18,843 nt of DNA, from the NCBI GenBank assembly GCA_963625535.1, contig CAVFUK010000129.1, forward strand, positions 1 to 18,843, given 5' to 3'. The DNA is from Phocaeicola_A sp963625535 (lineage in GTDB: Bacteria > Bacteroidota > Bacteroidia > Bacteroidales > Bacteroidaceae). The translations under genes were made by a program, and so were the position numbers. Of the stretch, positions 1 to 5,668 are shown piece after piece. Below the pieces are notes generated by a model. It was not told the DNA's origin. It saw nothing but the letters and a program-made list of their open reading frames with translations, and made no database searches. How positions within the stretch are numbered: position 1 is the first letter of the stretch; the number at the start of each line of letters is the position of its first letter.

Positions 1-435
1 GCTGAAGGAAAGGAACCGGAATTCGGGTACAACATTGCTCTCGACAGAATAATCCGTCGTCCATTTAACGAAGAAGATTGCGAATATGATCCTGCCCCAC
101 GTGGATTCTATGATGATTATTTCAAGGATATCGTCGGAGTCACTCATCTAGAAGGCTACAAGGCTCAACCTGTTCACATACGGGTGCACGACGAATACAT
201 GTATAAGTCGATTGAAACCAAACCGATTCATCCAAGCCAGAAAGAATCGGTGCCATTTGGTGAACATGATGATGGTAAATACGGAGAGTTTGTCGTTAAC
301 GTGGAACTAAACAACGAGTTCGTCGGAAGAATCCTTCAAATGGGGAATGGCGTAGAGGTAGTCGCCCCCAAGGAGATAAGAGATAAGATTAAGAATAGGG
401 TCCTGAAAATGGCCAAACACTATGAATCGGACTGA
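1..435 (+). CDS. WYL-domain transcriptional regulator, C-terminal part (5' end outside window)
   Basis: The reading frame is open from base 1 and ends with TGA at 433-435, giving 144 visible residues. The visible part matches the second half of a WYL domain followed by the C-terminal WCX extension: FKDIVGVT is a typical WYL-core strand, and the end (FVVNVELNNEFVGRILQMG, then VEVVAPKEIRDKIKNRV) matches the WCX pattern of a beta strand, a short helix and a last helix that packs on oligomer partners. WYL proteins are DNA-binding regulators with an N-terminal helix-turn-helix, which would lie upstream of the window. They sense nucleic-acid-type ligands and often control phage-defence or DNA-damage genes. 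An internal GTG at 184 is not the start, because the homologous frame runs through it. A 26-bp inverted repeat lies 25 bp after the stop and is a good candidate for this protein's operator. The family call is fairly secure; the specific regulatory role is inferred. Confidence 0.8.
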   Translation, partial: AEGKEPEFGYNIALDRIIRRPFNEEDCEYDPAPRGFYDDYFKDIVGVTHLEGYKAQPVHIRVHDEYMYKSIETKPIHPSQKESVPFGEHDDGKYGEFVVNVELNNEFVGRILQMGNGVEVVAPKEIRDKIKNRVLKMAKHYESD

Positions 436-460
436 TGGAAGCCCTGGAACCAAGCTATGG

Positions 461-486
461 AATGGTTCCAAACCAGTGGTACCATT
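461..486. promoter_or_regulatory. Operator-like inverted repeat, copy 1
   Basis: AATGGTTCC (461-469) and GGTACCATT (478-486) form an inverted repeat with one mismatch, spaced by 8 bp. The copy at 1551-1576 has both half-sites identical and the same spacing. The first A is 65 bp before the TACCTTTG box at 526-533, so the site lies upstream of the -33 region, a position typical of an activator. A further near half-site in the opposite orientation (GGAACCAAG, 446-454) precedes it. Binding by the WYL protein encoded just upstream is inferred. Confidence 0.7.
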
Positions 487-502
487 TGAAAGATAAAATT
501 CC

Positions 503-533
503 TTTTCGGCCCATAGGAAACTACTTACCTTTG
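503..533 (+). promoter_or_regulatory. Bacteroidetes-type promoter P1
   Basis: TACCTTTG at 526-533 matches the Bacteroidetes -7 consensus TAnnTTTG. The -33 element is poor (TTTT at 503-506, spacer 19), consistent with a need for an activator at the site just upstream. The 13 bases ACTTACCTTTGCA (523-535) recur exactly at 1613-1625. Transcription would start near 540 and read the gene at 610 after a leader of about 70 nt that can fold (GCAGCG 533-538 with CGCTGC 568-573). Confidence 0.6.
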
Positions 534-609
534 CAGCGTCAAACATCGGAGATACCCCGGTGATTGGCGCTGCAAAATTGTTTTGTAGCAACCTTAAAAA
601 CACTAAAGA

Positions 610-1017
610 ATGATGAAGAACAATGCAATGTCAACAACGCTTCGGTTCGACAGAAAGAAGAAAGCGACTCGTAGAGAGGCCGAGGCTAATGCCCGTCGTA
701 AGGTGGCGAAGTACTGGGATGCACTGGCCAAAGGTGTCAAATACCGGAAGGCTACGGCCCGTATGAGTTGCAGACGCGTTACGTCGCAATTGAAGGACGA
801 GCTCTTCGAGGGCATCCTGATGAACCTCCAAGGGAAGAACGGCCAGAAGTCATACAGCGCGCAGAAGCGTGTTCTTCGTCGAATCGTCGAGAAACGTCAA
901 GCGCAGCAGACGCACCACAATGTGGGCAGAACAGAGAACAGGTTCTCGGAGCATGTGTCGCGCCACTGCGTCAGTGCGAGCATGAAAGCGCTTCGACTTT
1001 ACCAGATGTGCGTTTAA
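610..1017 (+). CDS. Basic hypothetical protein (135 aa)
   Basis: I do not recognise this gene. It encodes a strongly basic protein rich in Lys and Arg from end to end (RFDRKKKATRREAEANARRK near the N-terminus), with no signal peptide or membrane span. A nucleic-acid-binding role is possible but is only an inference from charge. The first 85 codons look convincingly coding; the last 40 residues, with several His and Cys, are less so. Starts at 610, 613 or 628 are all possible (ATGATG tandem, then ATGTCA); no strong Shine-Dalgarno sequence decides between them, as is usual in this group. It is the first gene downstream of promoter P1 and operator copy 1. A perfect 10-bp hairpin spans its stop codon. 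Overlapping frames in the same stretch have poor protein-like composition. Confidence 0.55.
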   Translation: MMKNNAMSTTLRFDRKKKATRREAEANARRKVAKYWDALAKGVKYRKATARMSCRRVTSQLKDELFEGILMNLQGKNGQKSYSAQKRVLRRIVEKRQAQQTHHNVGRTENRFSEHVSRHCVSASMKALRLYQMCV

Positions 1018-1028
1018 TCGCACATCTG
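1003..1028 (+). other. Perfect 10-bp hairpin spanning a stop codon
   Basis: CAGATGTGCG (1003-1012) pairs perfectly with CGCACATCTG (1019-1028) around the loop TTTAAT, which contains the TAA stop of the 610 gene. No T-run follows, so it is not a standard intrinsic terminator. It may stabilise the 3' end of the message or lower readthrough into the gene at 1141. Confidence 0.6.
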
Positions 1029-1140
1029 CCAACCTGTCAAGCCTCTTGTGTTCGAATAAACAAATTCGTCTATCGGTGTCACCCATTGTGGCGAAGTGTG
1101 GACGAGAGTAATAAAGAATATAAACAATAAACAAAGAAGT

Positions 1141-1539
1141 ATGAATAAAATCACAGTAAGAAGCAAATCGGAATTGGAGCAGGCCCTTAAGAACAATAAA
1201 GGTGCTTGCATCCGGGTGGAAGGCGCTTACGCCCAAACTCTCGCGAACAAGCTAAGCTTAAGAAAGAAAACGGGAAAGCTTGCCGTGGCAGGAGGAGCGT
1301 TGGCTATACTGGGTGGACTCGCGGCAGCTCCCTTCACAGGTGGCGCGTCTTTAGCCGGGAGCGCCGCTGGGATGGCTGCTATGGCCACAGTGGGAACCAT
1401 CACGCTTTCGACAGGGCAGCTGGCGATGGTTCTTGGCTTAGTCGGAGCACTTGGCGGATATGCCCTTCACAAGAACTACCATATAAAGGTAGCGAGTAAG
1501 GACGGATCTGTTGTAGTAGAGATGTCCCCAGCCAGGTAG
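1141..1539 (+). CDS. Glycine-rich (glycine-zipper-like) membrane protein, 132 aa, unknown function
   Basis: I do not recognise the family. Residues 1-40 are soluble and charged. Residues 46-110 are a long hydrophobic Gly/Ala-rich stretch (LAVAGGALAILGGLAAAPF, then further Gly, Ala and Ser to GLVGALGGYAL) able to form two or three membrane helices with repeated small residues at glycine-zipper spacing. Residues 111-132 form a short soluble tail with alternating beta-like residues. Glycine zippers of this type occur in pore-forming and membrane-permeabilising proteins and in outer-membrane lipoproteins; there is no signal peptide or lipobox here. The start at 1141 is preferred to the in-frame ATG at 1096, because the extra 15 residues look untranslated and an AAAGAAG stretch sits just before 1141. 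It lies between the basic protein and the 31-aa membrane peptide, and operator copy 2 starts 11 bp after its stop. Confidence 0.65.
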   Translation: MNKITVRSKSELEQALKNNKGACIRVEGAYAQTLANKLSLRKKTGKLAVAGGALAILGGLAAAPFTGGASLAGSAAGMAAMATVGTITLSTGQLAMVLGLVGALGGYALHKNYHIKVASKDGSVVVEMSPAR

Positions 1540-1550
1540 CGAAGGTGCGG

Positions 1551-1576
1551 AATGGTTCCAGATGCAAGGTACCATT
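1551..1576. promoter_or_regulatory. Operator-like inverted repeat, copy 2
   Basis: AATGGTTCC (1551-1559), 8 bp, GGTACCATT (1568-1576). Both half-sites are identical to the copy at 461-486, and the distance to the TACCTTTG box (65 bp, to 1616) is the same to the base. The intervening 8 bp differ, as does most sequence between operator and -7 box. This argues for a conserved protein-binding site rather than a recent duplication of the whole segment. Confidence 0.7.
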
Positions 1577-1592
1577 GTTCCGGGAAGATTCT

Positions 1593-1623
1593 TCTTCCGT
1601 CTGCAAAAACACACTTACCTTTG
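1593..1623 (+). promoter_or_regulatory. Bacteroidetes-type promoter P2
   Basis: TACCTTTG at 1616-1623 matches the TAnnTTTG -7 consensus and sits in the same 13-base context as promoter P1. The -33 element is again weak. Transcription would start near 1630. The leader before the 31-codon gene contains a small hairpin, CCTCCA (1635-1640) with TGGAGG (1651-1656), which could hide or expose a Shine-Dalgarno-like GGAGG. Confidence 0.6.
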
Positions 1624-1678
1624 CATCACCGAATCCTCCACGGTTGAATATGGAGGCTCACTTAAAACGGGTAAAACG

Positions 1679-1774
1679 ATGAATGACGCAGAGAAAGAAC
1701 GCTGGCAGCTCATCGGAGTAATCGCGGTTGCAATAGGGACTGCAATAGCAAGTCACTTTGCATCGAAGAAATAA
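1679..1774 (+). CDS. Single-span membrane micropeptide, 31 aa
   Basis: This ORF starts at ATG 1679 and ends with TAA at 1772-1774. The layout is an acidic and basic N-terminus (MNDAEKERWQ), one hydrophobic helix (LIGVIAVAIGTAIASHF) and a basic end (SKK). This layout is shared by many small membrane proteins, including type I toxins and small regulators of membrane complexes; no specific family was recognised. A longer in-frame start at 1562 is unlikely, because that segment covers the operator and promoter. It is real in my view because it has a dedicated promoter and operator matching those of the 610 gene, a Trp at the membrane boundary, and a terminator-like hairpin right after it. Inner-membrane insertion is expected. 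Confidence 0.6.
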   Translation: MNDAEKERWQLIGVIAVAIGTAIASHFASKK

Positions 1775-1786
1775 CTCCGTGAGCCG

Positions 1787-1857
1787 ATGGGTCCGTACCA
1801 ATGGTTTCATAGAGATGAAGCCATTGGTATAGCCGGCACGCAGCAGGGCCCATTTTT
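1787..1857 (+). terminator. Large two-stem hairpin with T-run (terminator or attenuator)
   Basis: The outer stem is ATGGGTCC (1787-1794) with GGGCCCAT (1846-1853), one G-U pair. The inner stem is TACCAATGGTTTCAT (1796-1810) with ATGAAGCCATTGGTA (1815-1829), 15 bp with one G-U pair and a 4-nt loop AGAG. TTTTT at 1853-1857 follows the outer stem. It sits 13 bp after the 31-aa gene and about 80 bp before the paralog/helicase operon, so it could end the small transcript or control readthrough into the operon. Confidence 0.6.
1800..1825. promoter_or_regulatory. Operator-like inverted repeat, diverged copy 3
   Basis: AATGGTTTC (1800-1808), 8 bp, GAAGCCATT (1817-1825). The half-site and the 8-bp spacer match the copies at 461 and 1551 (shared pattern AATGGYTYC). 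Unlike those, no TAnnTTTG box lies 65 bp downstream, so the copy may work as a DNA operator with a weak promoter or only as part of the RNA hairpin in which it is embedded. Confidence 0.45.
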
Positions 1858-1935
1858 CAAATTGAATAGTCCACCATTGGAACTCCGCCCCGATGGTGTA
1901 CTGAAGAAGTTCGGCGGGAAAAACAGGAGGTATAT

Positions 1936-2391
1936 ATGAACAAGACTACGGAGAACTCACTCGCACTTGTCGCCGCAAAGGCGCTTCCCGCCCTCTCGGG
2001 CGATTCTCTCACTTACAATGCAGAGAAGAATGTGTATCTAACCCTCGGTTACACCAGCGCAGCTGGCAATACCTACTTCCGGGCCGTGCGATTCTCGAAA
2101 CGACTGGCTGTGTACTACAACGTGGGGATAGGCTATTGTCGTACTTTCCTCAACGGCATCACCCTCTTCTGTTGGGACGGCACGCAAGCGAGAATCATTG
2201 CCCAAAAGAGTTGGGGTGGCGACAACTGGAGGGACTTCTCTGAGTCTTTTGCAAAGGAGGAAAGTATCCACATGCTGAAGGACTATTTGGAAGGCCAGAT
2301 GAAGTCTCTCGGAAAGTCTGTCAGTGAACAACAGTTGCTGTCATTCTCACGCGAGATGGTGGAGGAAACTCAACGTAAGCTGCTCGGCTGA
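1936..2391 (+). CDS. Hypothetical protein, first member of a paralogous pair (151 aa)
   Basis: No known family is recognised. It is a soluble protein without signal peptide. The N-terminal two thirds look beta-rich with many aromatic residues (YFRAVRFSKRLAVYYNVG), and the C-terminal third is helical and charged. It is clearly paralogous to the next gene: both have the GN-Y pair, VRF followed by an R-[IL]-A strand, the motif M-[VL]-KDYL-x-G at residues 113-120 in each, and VSE at 129-131. The start at 1936 is fixed by an unusually good Shine-Dalgarno, AGGAGG (1925-1930), rare in this group and suggesting strong translation. A 57-bp gap separates it from its paralog, so the two and the helicase probably form one operon. 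A role as a subunit or substrate-recognition partner of the helicase is inferred from position only. Confidence 0.65.
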   Translation: MNKTTENSLALVAAKALPALSGDSLTYNAEKNVYLTLGYTSAAGNTYFRAVRFSKRLAVYYNVGIGYCRTFLNGITLFCWDGTQARIIAQKSWGGDNWRDFSESFAKEESIHMLKDYLEGQMKSLGKSVSEQQLLSFSREMVEETQRKLLG

Positions 2392-2448
2392 TGCAGCTTA
2401 CACTTCACGAGAGCAATAAAATAGTATAAACCTTAAAAACAGATAACT

Positions 2449-2955
2449 ATGGCATCATTTGAGAAATCTATCAGTAAAAACCTGTTTGACAACTTCTTGC
2501 CGGCCTTCGGTAACCCGAGAGTCCACATCCCTACATGGGATAATGGTCAGAAGATGTTCCTCTGCGACGAGCACGAGAGCCCAAGCGGTAATCGGTACTA
2601 TTGCGGAGTGCGGTTCTGCGACCGGATAGCCATCGTGGAGAAAGTGGGCCTCTTCCACTCGTTCACTTACATAGACAGCATCGAACTCTATGCGTTCAAT
2701 GGCGAGAAACCGGAACTGATCCAAAAGCGGGACTATACCAAGGCTTATAGGAACGAAGAGTTCATTCGTACCGAGTCTGAGGATATGGTCAAGGACTATC
2801 TCTCTGGTTTGGTGAAGATGCAACACTTGGCAGTGTCGGAGGAAGAAACTGAGAATCATGCGAAGAGTCTCGTTGAAAGGAGCTACAAGAGTTTCCTCGA
2901 TAGCGACTTCGATATCCGCTTAACACAAATTCTCCCACTAATAGAACAAAAATGA
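2449..2955 (+). CDS. Hypothetical protein, second member of a paralogous pair (168 aa)
   Basis: Paralog of the preceding gene, collinear with it almost without gaps over about 120 residues (VRF at 54-56, MVKDYLSG at 113-120, VSEEE at 129-133), with a 15-residue acidic and hydrophobic C-terminal extension. It is soluble, with no membrane span or signal peptide, and no catalytic motif is seen. Its stop (TGA 2953-2955) overlaps the helicase start (ATG 2952) in an ATGA arrangement, which implies translational coupling and fixed stoichiometry with the helicase. Two adjacent divergent copies suggest a hetero-oligomer, or two specificities feeding the same helicase. The gene is certain as an ORF; the function is unknown. 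Confidence 0.68.
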   Translation: MASFEKSISKNLFDNFLPAFGNPRVHIPTWDNGQKMFLCDEHESPSGNRYYCGVRFCDRIAIVEKVGLFHSFTYIDSIELYAFNGEKPELIQKRDYTKAYRNEEFIRTESEDMVKDYLSGLVKMQHLAVSEEETENHAKSLVERSYKSFLDSDFDIRLTQILPLIEQK

Positions 2956-5012
2956 CAATGGAACAGATGCAAATAGACACACAGAACCCGCAACAGGTGC
3001 TCGCATACGAGCTTATCGCCAACACCAACAGTAGCTTCTTCCTCACAGGACGTGCAGGGACAGGAAAGACTACATTCCTGCGAAACGTACAGAAGATGGT
3101 TGGCAAGCAGTTCGTCACGCTCGCTCCCACAGGCGTGGCAGCCCTCTTGGCCGAAGGGGATACCATCCATTCCTTCTTCGGGTTGCCCTTGGAAGTCTGC
3201 ACTCCTAGTACCTGCGGCAACCTTAATGAGGTTCGTCTCCAGGCGATACGCCACGCTGACACCATCATCGTTGATGAGGTGTCGATGGTGAGATGCGATA
3301 TCGTGGACGCGATGGACTATACGCTTCGTAAGGCTCTCAGGACGACGCAACCTTTCGGTGGAAAACAGATTGTCTTTGTCGGTGACATGTTCCAACTGCC
3401 TCCTGTAGTGAAAAAGGGTGCCGAGCGTGAGATGCTCCACGACCTCTATGGGACGGATGACTGTTTCTTCTACAAGGCAAATGCGATTAAACGGATGCCA
3501 CTGGTGAAGATAGAGTTTCAGAAGGTATATCGTCAGGAGGACGACAAGTCTTTTCTGCGAATCCTCGAAGATGTGCGAATGAACAAGATGACCCGAGAGG
3601 ACCTGAGACTTCTCAATAGCCGTGTAGCCACACCACAACCGGAAGATGGAATGGTTATTACTCTCTGTTCGGTCAATTGTACGGCCGACAACATCAACAG
3701 ACAGCGTCTGGCAGAGATTGATGCGGAAGAGTTTACCTATGAGGGTACCATCACCGGCAAATATGAGAACGCCAAACTGCCTGTGGAGAAGACCCTTTGT
3801 CTGAAGGTCGGAGCACAGGTGATGTTTACCCGCAACGATCTGCAGAGACGCTGGGCAAACGGTACACTTGCAAAGGTGGTGAGCCTGTCGAAGGAGGAGA
3901 TTCAGGTGGAGCTGAAAGACGGCAGCACTTATGCTGTTCCGTGTAACTCATGGGACGCAGTCAGCTACGAGTACGACCGTGAGGCGCGCAAACTGAAGAA
4001 GACCGTGACAGGGACGTTCTCTCAATACCCGCTGAAGTTAGCGTGGGCAATCACCATCCACAAAAGCCAAGGTATGACATTTGATAAGATGTCTCTTGAT
4101 CTCAGTCGGGATATTTTCGCTGCGGGCCAACTCTATGTGGCCTTGAGCCGTGTCCGTTCGTTGGATGGTATATTCCTTTCGAAGGAGGTCGATTCGAGAT
4201 TTGCCCGTACCAGCCGTGAAGTCATTGCCTACTCGAATGACTACAACGATGAGCACCTTATCCTCAACGAGATAGAGAGTGGCAAGGCAGCCTATGGTGC
4301 GCTTCAAAAGAACGACTACGACGAGGCCGCACGGCAATATCTCTTGTTGGTGTGCAAGAAGACTCTCGCTGGAGAGCTTAAAGATGCGATGCATCTGGCG
4401 AAGCGCTTTCTCGACACCGTCGTGTGCGACGACTCGTTGATGGGGTGCATCGAAAGCGCCTCTGTGCCCGAGGAATTGCTGAGCGCCAATCATTGGGCTC
4501 CCAAGTTCCTGGTCGCACTGCTTAGCCTCTACGCCAACCAGTATGAGAGAGCGTTGCAATACGCTAACGAGGTGCTGGTCAACCACCAATGTCAGGAAGC
4601 CCTGTATGTGAAGTCCCGTGCGCTCGCCATGCTGGGTCGTTACAAAGAGGCAGACGAGGTGAACGTCCTCATGGTTGATGTCTTTGAGATGAGCACCCCG
4701 GATGCAAAAATCCTCTATATGGTTGCGATGCTCAACGAATTGCACATCGGCGATCCGGGTGTCAATCTTATGCGTATGTTGGTTGGGCTCCGTCCCCGTT
4801 ACGACCATGGCATCCATGCTTTGCGCCTGCTGATGAAGCGTAGGGGAATCCTGCTTCGCTCGTCGAGCGAGAACGAGTTGGTGGAAGCGTTCAATTCAGA
4901 TATGTCCGAGTCCAGCTTCGACTCCCAATTGAAGAGCTTTCGCCAGAACGCGTCGAAAGTAGTGGATACCTTCCTTCGGTGCATCGACAAACAGAATATG
5001 GATGAGGCTTAA
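2952..5012 (+). CDS. PIF1-family (SF1B) DNA helicase with C-terminal TPR-like extension
   Basis: This 686-aa protein carries the helicase motifs in order: motif I GRAGTGKTT (33-41), Ia APTGVAA (58-64), II DEVSM (108-112), III VGDMFQLPP (143-151), the late motif AITIHKSQGMTFD (about 365-377) and VI LYVALSRV (about 395-402). This is the PIF1/RecD2-like layout of 5'-to-3' DNA helicases that hydrolyse ATP to unwind forks, R-loops or G-quadruplexes. After about residue 430 comes a 250-residue helical region with TPR-like repeats (ANQYERALQYANEVL, then ALAMLGRYKEAD), probably a protein-binding platform. No nuclease motif is seen. The start overlaps the upstream paralog stop by 4 bp; a second ATG two codons on is an alternative. 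PIF1-TPR fusions are known in Bacteroidetes, but the paired upstream paralogs are not a module I can name. A defence or DNA-repair role is inferred from the WYL-linked context. Confidence 0.85.
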   Translation: MTMEQMQIDTQNPQQVLAYELIANTNSSFFLTGRAGTGKTTFLRNVQKMVGKQFVTLAPTGVAALLAEGDTIHSFFGLPLEVCTPSTCGNLNEVRLQAIRHADTIIVDEVSMVRCDIVDAMDYTLRKALRTTQPFGGKQIVFVGDMFQLPPVVKKGAEREMLHDLYGTDDCFFYKANAIKRMPLVKIEFQKVYRQEDDKSFLRILEDVRMNKMTREDLRLLNSRVATPQPEDGMVITLCSVNCTADNINRQRLAEIDAEEFTYEGTITGKYENAKLPVEKTLCLKVGAQVMFTRNDLQRRWANGTLAKVVSLSKEEIQVELKDGSTYAVPCNSWDAVSYEYDREARKLKKTVTGTFSQYPLKLAWAITIHKSQGMTFDKMSLDLSRDIFAAGQLYVALSRVRSLDGIFLSKEVDSRFARTSREVIAYSNDYNDEHLILNEIESGKAAYGALQKNDYDEAARQYLLLVCKKTLAGELKDAMHLAKRFLDTVVCDDSLMGCIESASVPEELLSANHWAPKFLVALLSLYANQYERALQYANEVLVNHQCQEALYVKSRALAMLGRYKEADEVNVLMVDVFEMSTPDAKILYMVAMLNELHIGDPGVNLMRMLVGLRPRYDHGIHALRLLMKRRGILLRSSSENELVEAFNSDMSESSFDSQLKSFRQNASKVVDTFLRCIDKQNMDEA

Positions 5013-5069
5013 TCTCCTCTGATAGATAGAGGTAATAATCGATAGTTAAACCATTAAAACAAAAGAACA

Positions 5070-5231
5070 ATGGAAAAGAAAAAGGAAGAAAACCTGTTAG
5101 AGCTGTGTGTCATCGCATTGACGGCAATTGGTTACAATGTGGAATATGTGCAAGGCGAAAGCAAACTGTGCATAAAAGGCCATGGTAAAGAAGTGTATGT
5201 GTCGGTTAACGGGCAAAACCGGATTAAATAA
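5070..5231 (+). CDS. Small hypothetical protein, 53 aa
   Basis: The frame runs from ATG 5070 to TAA 5229-5231. It starts with a charged leader (MEKKKEEN), continues with an amphipathic helix (LLELCVIALTAIGYNVEYV) and ends with beta-like strands (SKLCIKGHGKEVYVSVNG). The likely fold is a small alpha-beta protein. It follows the helicase by 57 bp, in an A-rich context usual for translation starts in this group (AAAAGAACA before the ATG), and could be the last gene of that operon. A 5-bp hairpin (CCTCT 5016-5020 with AGAGG 5028-5032) lies in the gap. No family is recognised. Its size class and protein-like composition support it, but it could be missed or disputed by gene finders. Confidence 0.5.
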   Translation: MEKKKEENLLELCVIALTAIGYNVEYVQGESKLCIKGHGKEVYVSVNGQNRIK

Positions 5232-5287
5232 CAGGCATAACGCGTTAACATATAGTCGGTGATTTCACGTTGTGAACCGCTTCCAAG

Positions 5288-5323
5288 AGTGACCATTTTC
5301 GTGATCTCACGAAAATGGTCACT
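5288..5323. repeat. Perfect 16-bp inverted repeat
   Basis: AGTGACCATTTTCGTG (5288-5303) and CACGAAAATGGTCACT (5308-5323) are exact reverse complements around ATCT. No T-run follows on the + strand, so a DNA-level role (protein-binding palindrome or element end) is as likely as termination. It contains ACCATT...AATGGT, an everted arrangement of the operator half-site seen at 461 and 1551, which may be chance. Confidence 0.7.
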
Positions 5324-5517
5324 TGTGTTGACACTCTGCTGTTTACATGATTCTACGGCGCGTCCTATCGCTACTTGGAAGTTTTCCCAACGTGTGTACC
5401 CCAATAAAGATTATCCGAATTTATGCGAATAGGCCAAGAAAATAGTGGTGTTTATCTATTGTTCAGGAAGGGCTCATGCCGAGTCGAAGAGCCTCGCAAC
5501 ATTTGTCAAGAAAAATG

Positions 5518-5571
5518 CCCAGTTAGGAAAATAGTTTTTCCCAGTTAGGAAAGTGATTTTCCCTAGTTAGG
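5518..5571. repeat. Three iteron-like direct repeats (21-22 bp period)
   Basis: Units begin at 5518, 5540 and 5561 and share CCC[T]AGTTAGG followed, in the first two, by AAA and a TTTT-rich end. The last unit also reads CCCTAGTTAGGG, a near-palindrome. Spacing of about two helical turns puts the copies on one face of the DNA. They lie 40 to 90 bp upstream of the GH31-fragment promoter, so they could be regulator sites of the lost gene or repeats of an inserted element. Confidence 0.65.
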
Positions 5572-5610
5572 GCTGTGTGATAGGGTAGGTGCAGTTAGCT
5601 GGTGTGTCGC

Positions 5611-5641
5611 TTCGGTGATACCTTTTCTTTGTTTACCTTTG
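5611..5641 (+). promoter_or_regulatory. Bacteroidetes-type promoter before the GH31 fragment
   Basis: TTCG (5611-5614), a 19-bp spacer and TACCTTTG (5634-5641) fit the -33/-7 arrangement with one mismatch in the -33 box. Transcription would start near 5648, giving a 20-nt A/T-rich leader to the ATG at 5669. This suggests the truncated gene is still expressed from a promoter acquired by the rearrangement. Confidence 0.6.
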
Positions 5642-5668
5642 TTGCCACAATAATTTAATTGAAACAAC

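Larger units (their letters stand above)
5232..5668. other. 437-bp non-coding junction region
   Basis: No credible gene is seen. The stretch holds a perfect 16-bp inverted repeat (5288-5323), three 21-22 bp direct repeats (5518-5571) and a promoter (5611-5641) that feeds the GH31 fragment. It separates the accessory block from the GC-rich core-like genes and, with the beheaded GH31 gene right after it, is the most likely site of an insertion, deletion or element boundary. No integrase, transposase or tRNA is present to mark an attachment site. Confidence 0.5.

Noticed and set aside
768..1130. A 120-codon frame overlapping the basic 135-aa protein, considered as a frameshifted continuation
   Set aside because: Its composition is not protein-like, it lacks a start context, and the 610-1017 frame keeps better codon use up to its own stop.
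1096..1140. N-terminal extension of the glycine-rich membrane protein from ATG 1096
   Set aside because: The extra 15 residues read as leader DNA (AATAAAC repeats), and ATG 1141 has a purine-rich stretch just upstream.
5132..5404. A 90-codon minus-strand ORF across the inverted repeat
   Set aside because: It overlaps the better 53-aa ORF, crosses a perfect palindrome and has no recognisable domain or start context.
5404..5668. Possible frameshifted N-terminal half of the GH31 gene upstream of 5669
   Set aside because: No frame in this stretch encodes GH31-like residues; it holds repeats and a promoter, so the gene is truncated rather than frameshifted.
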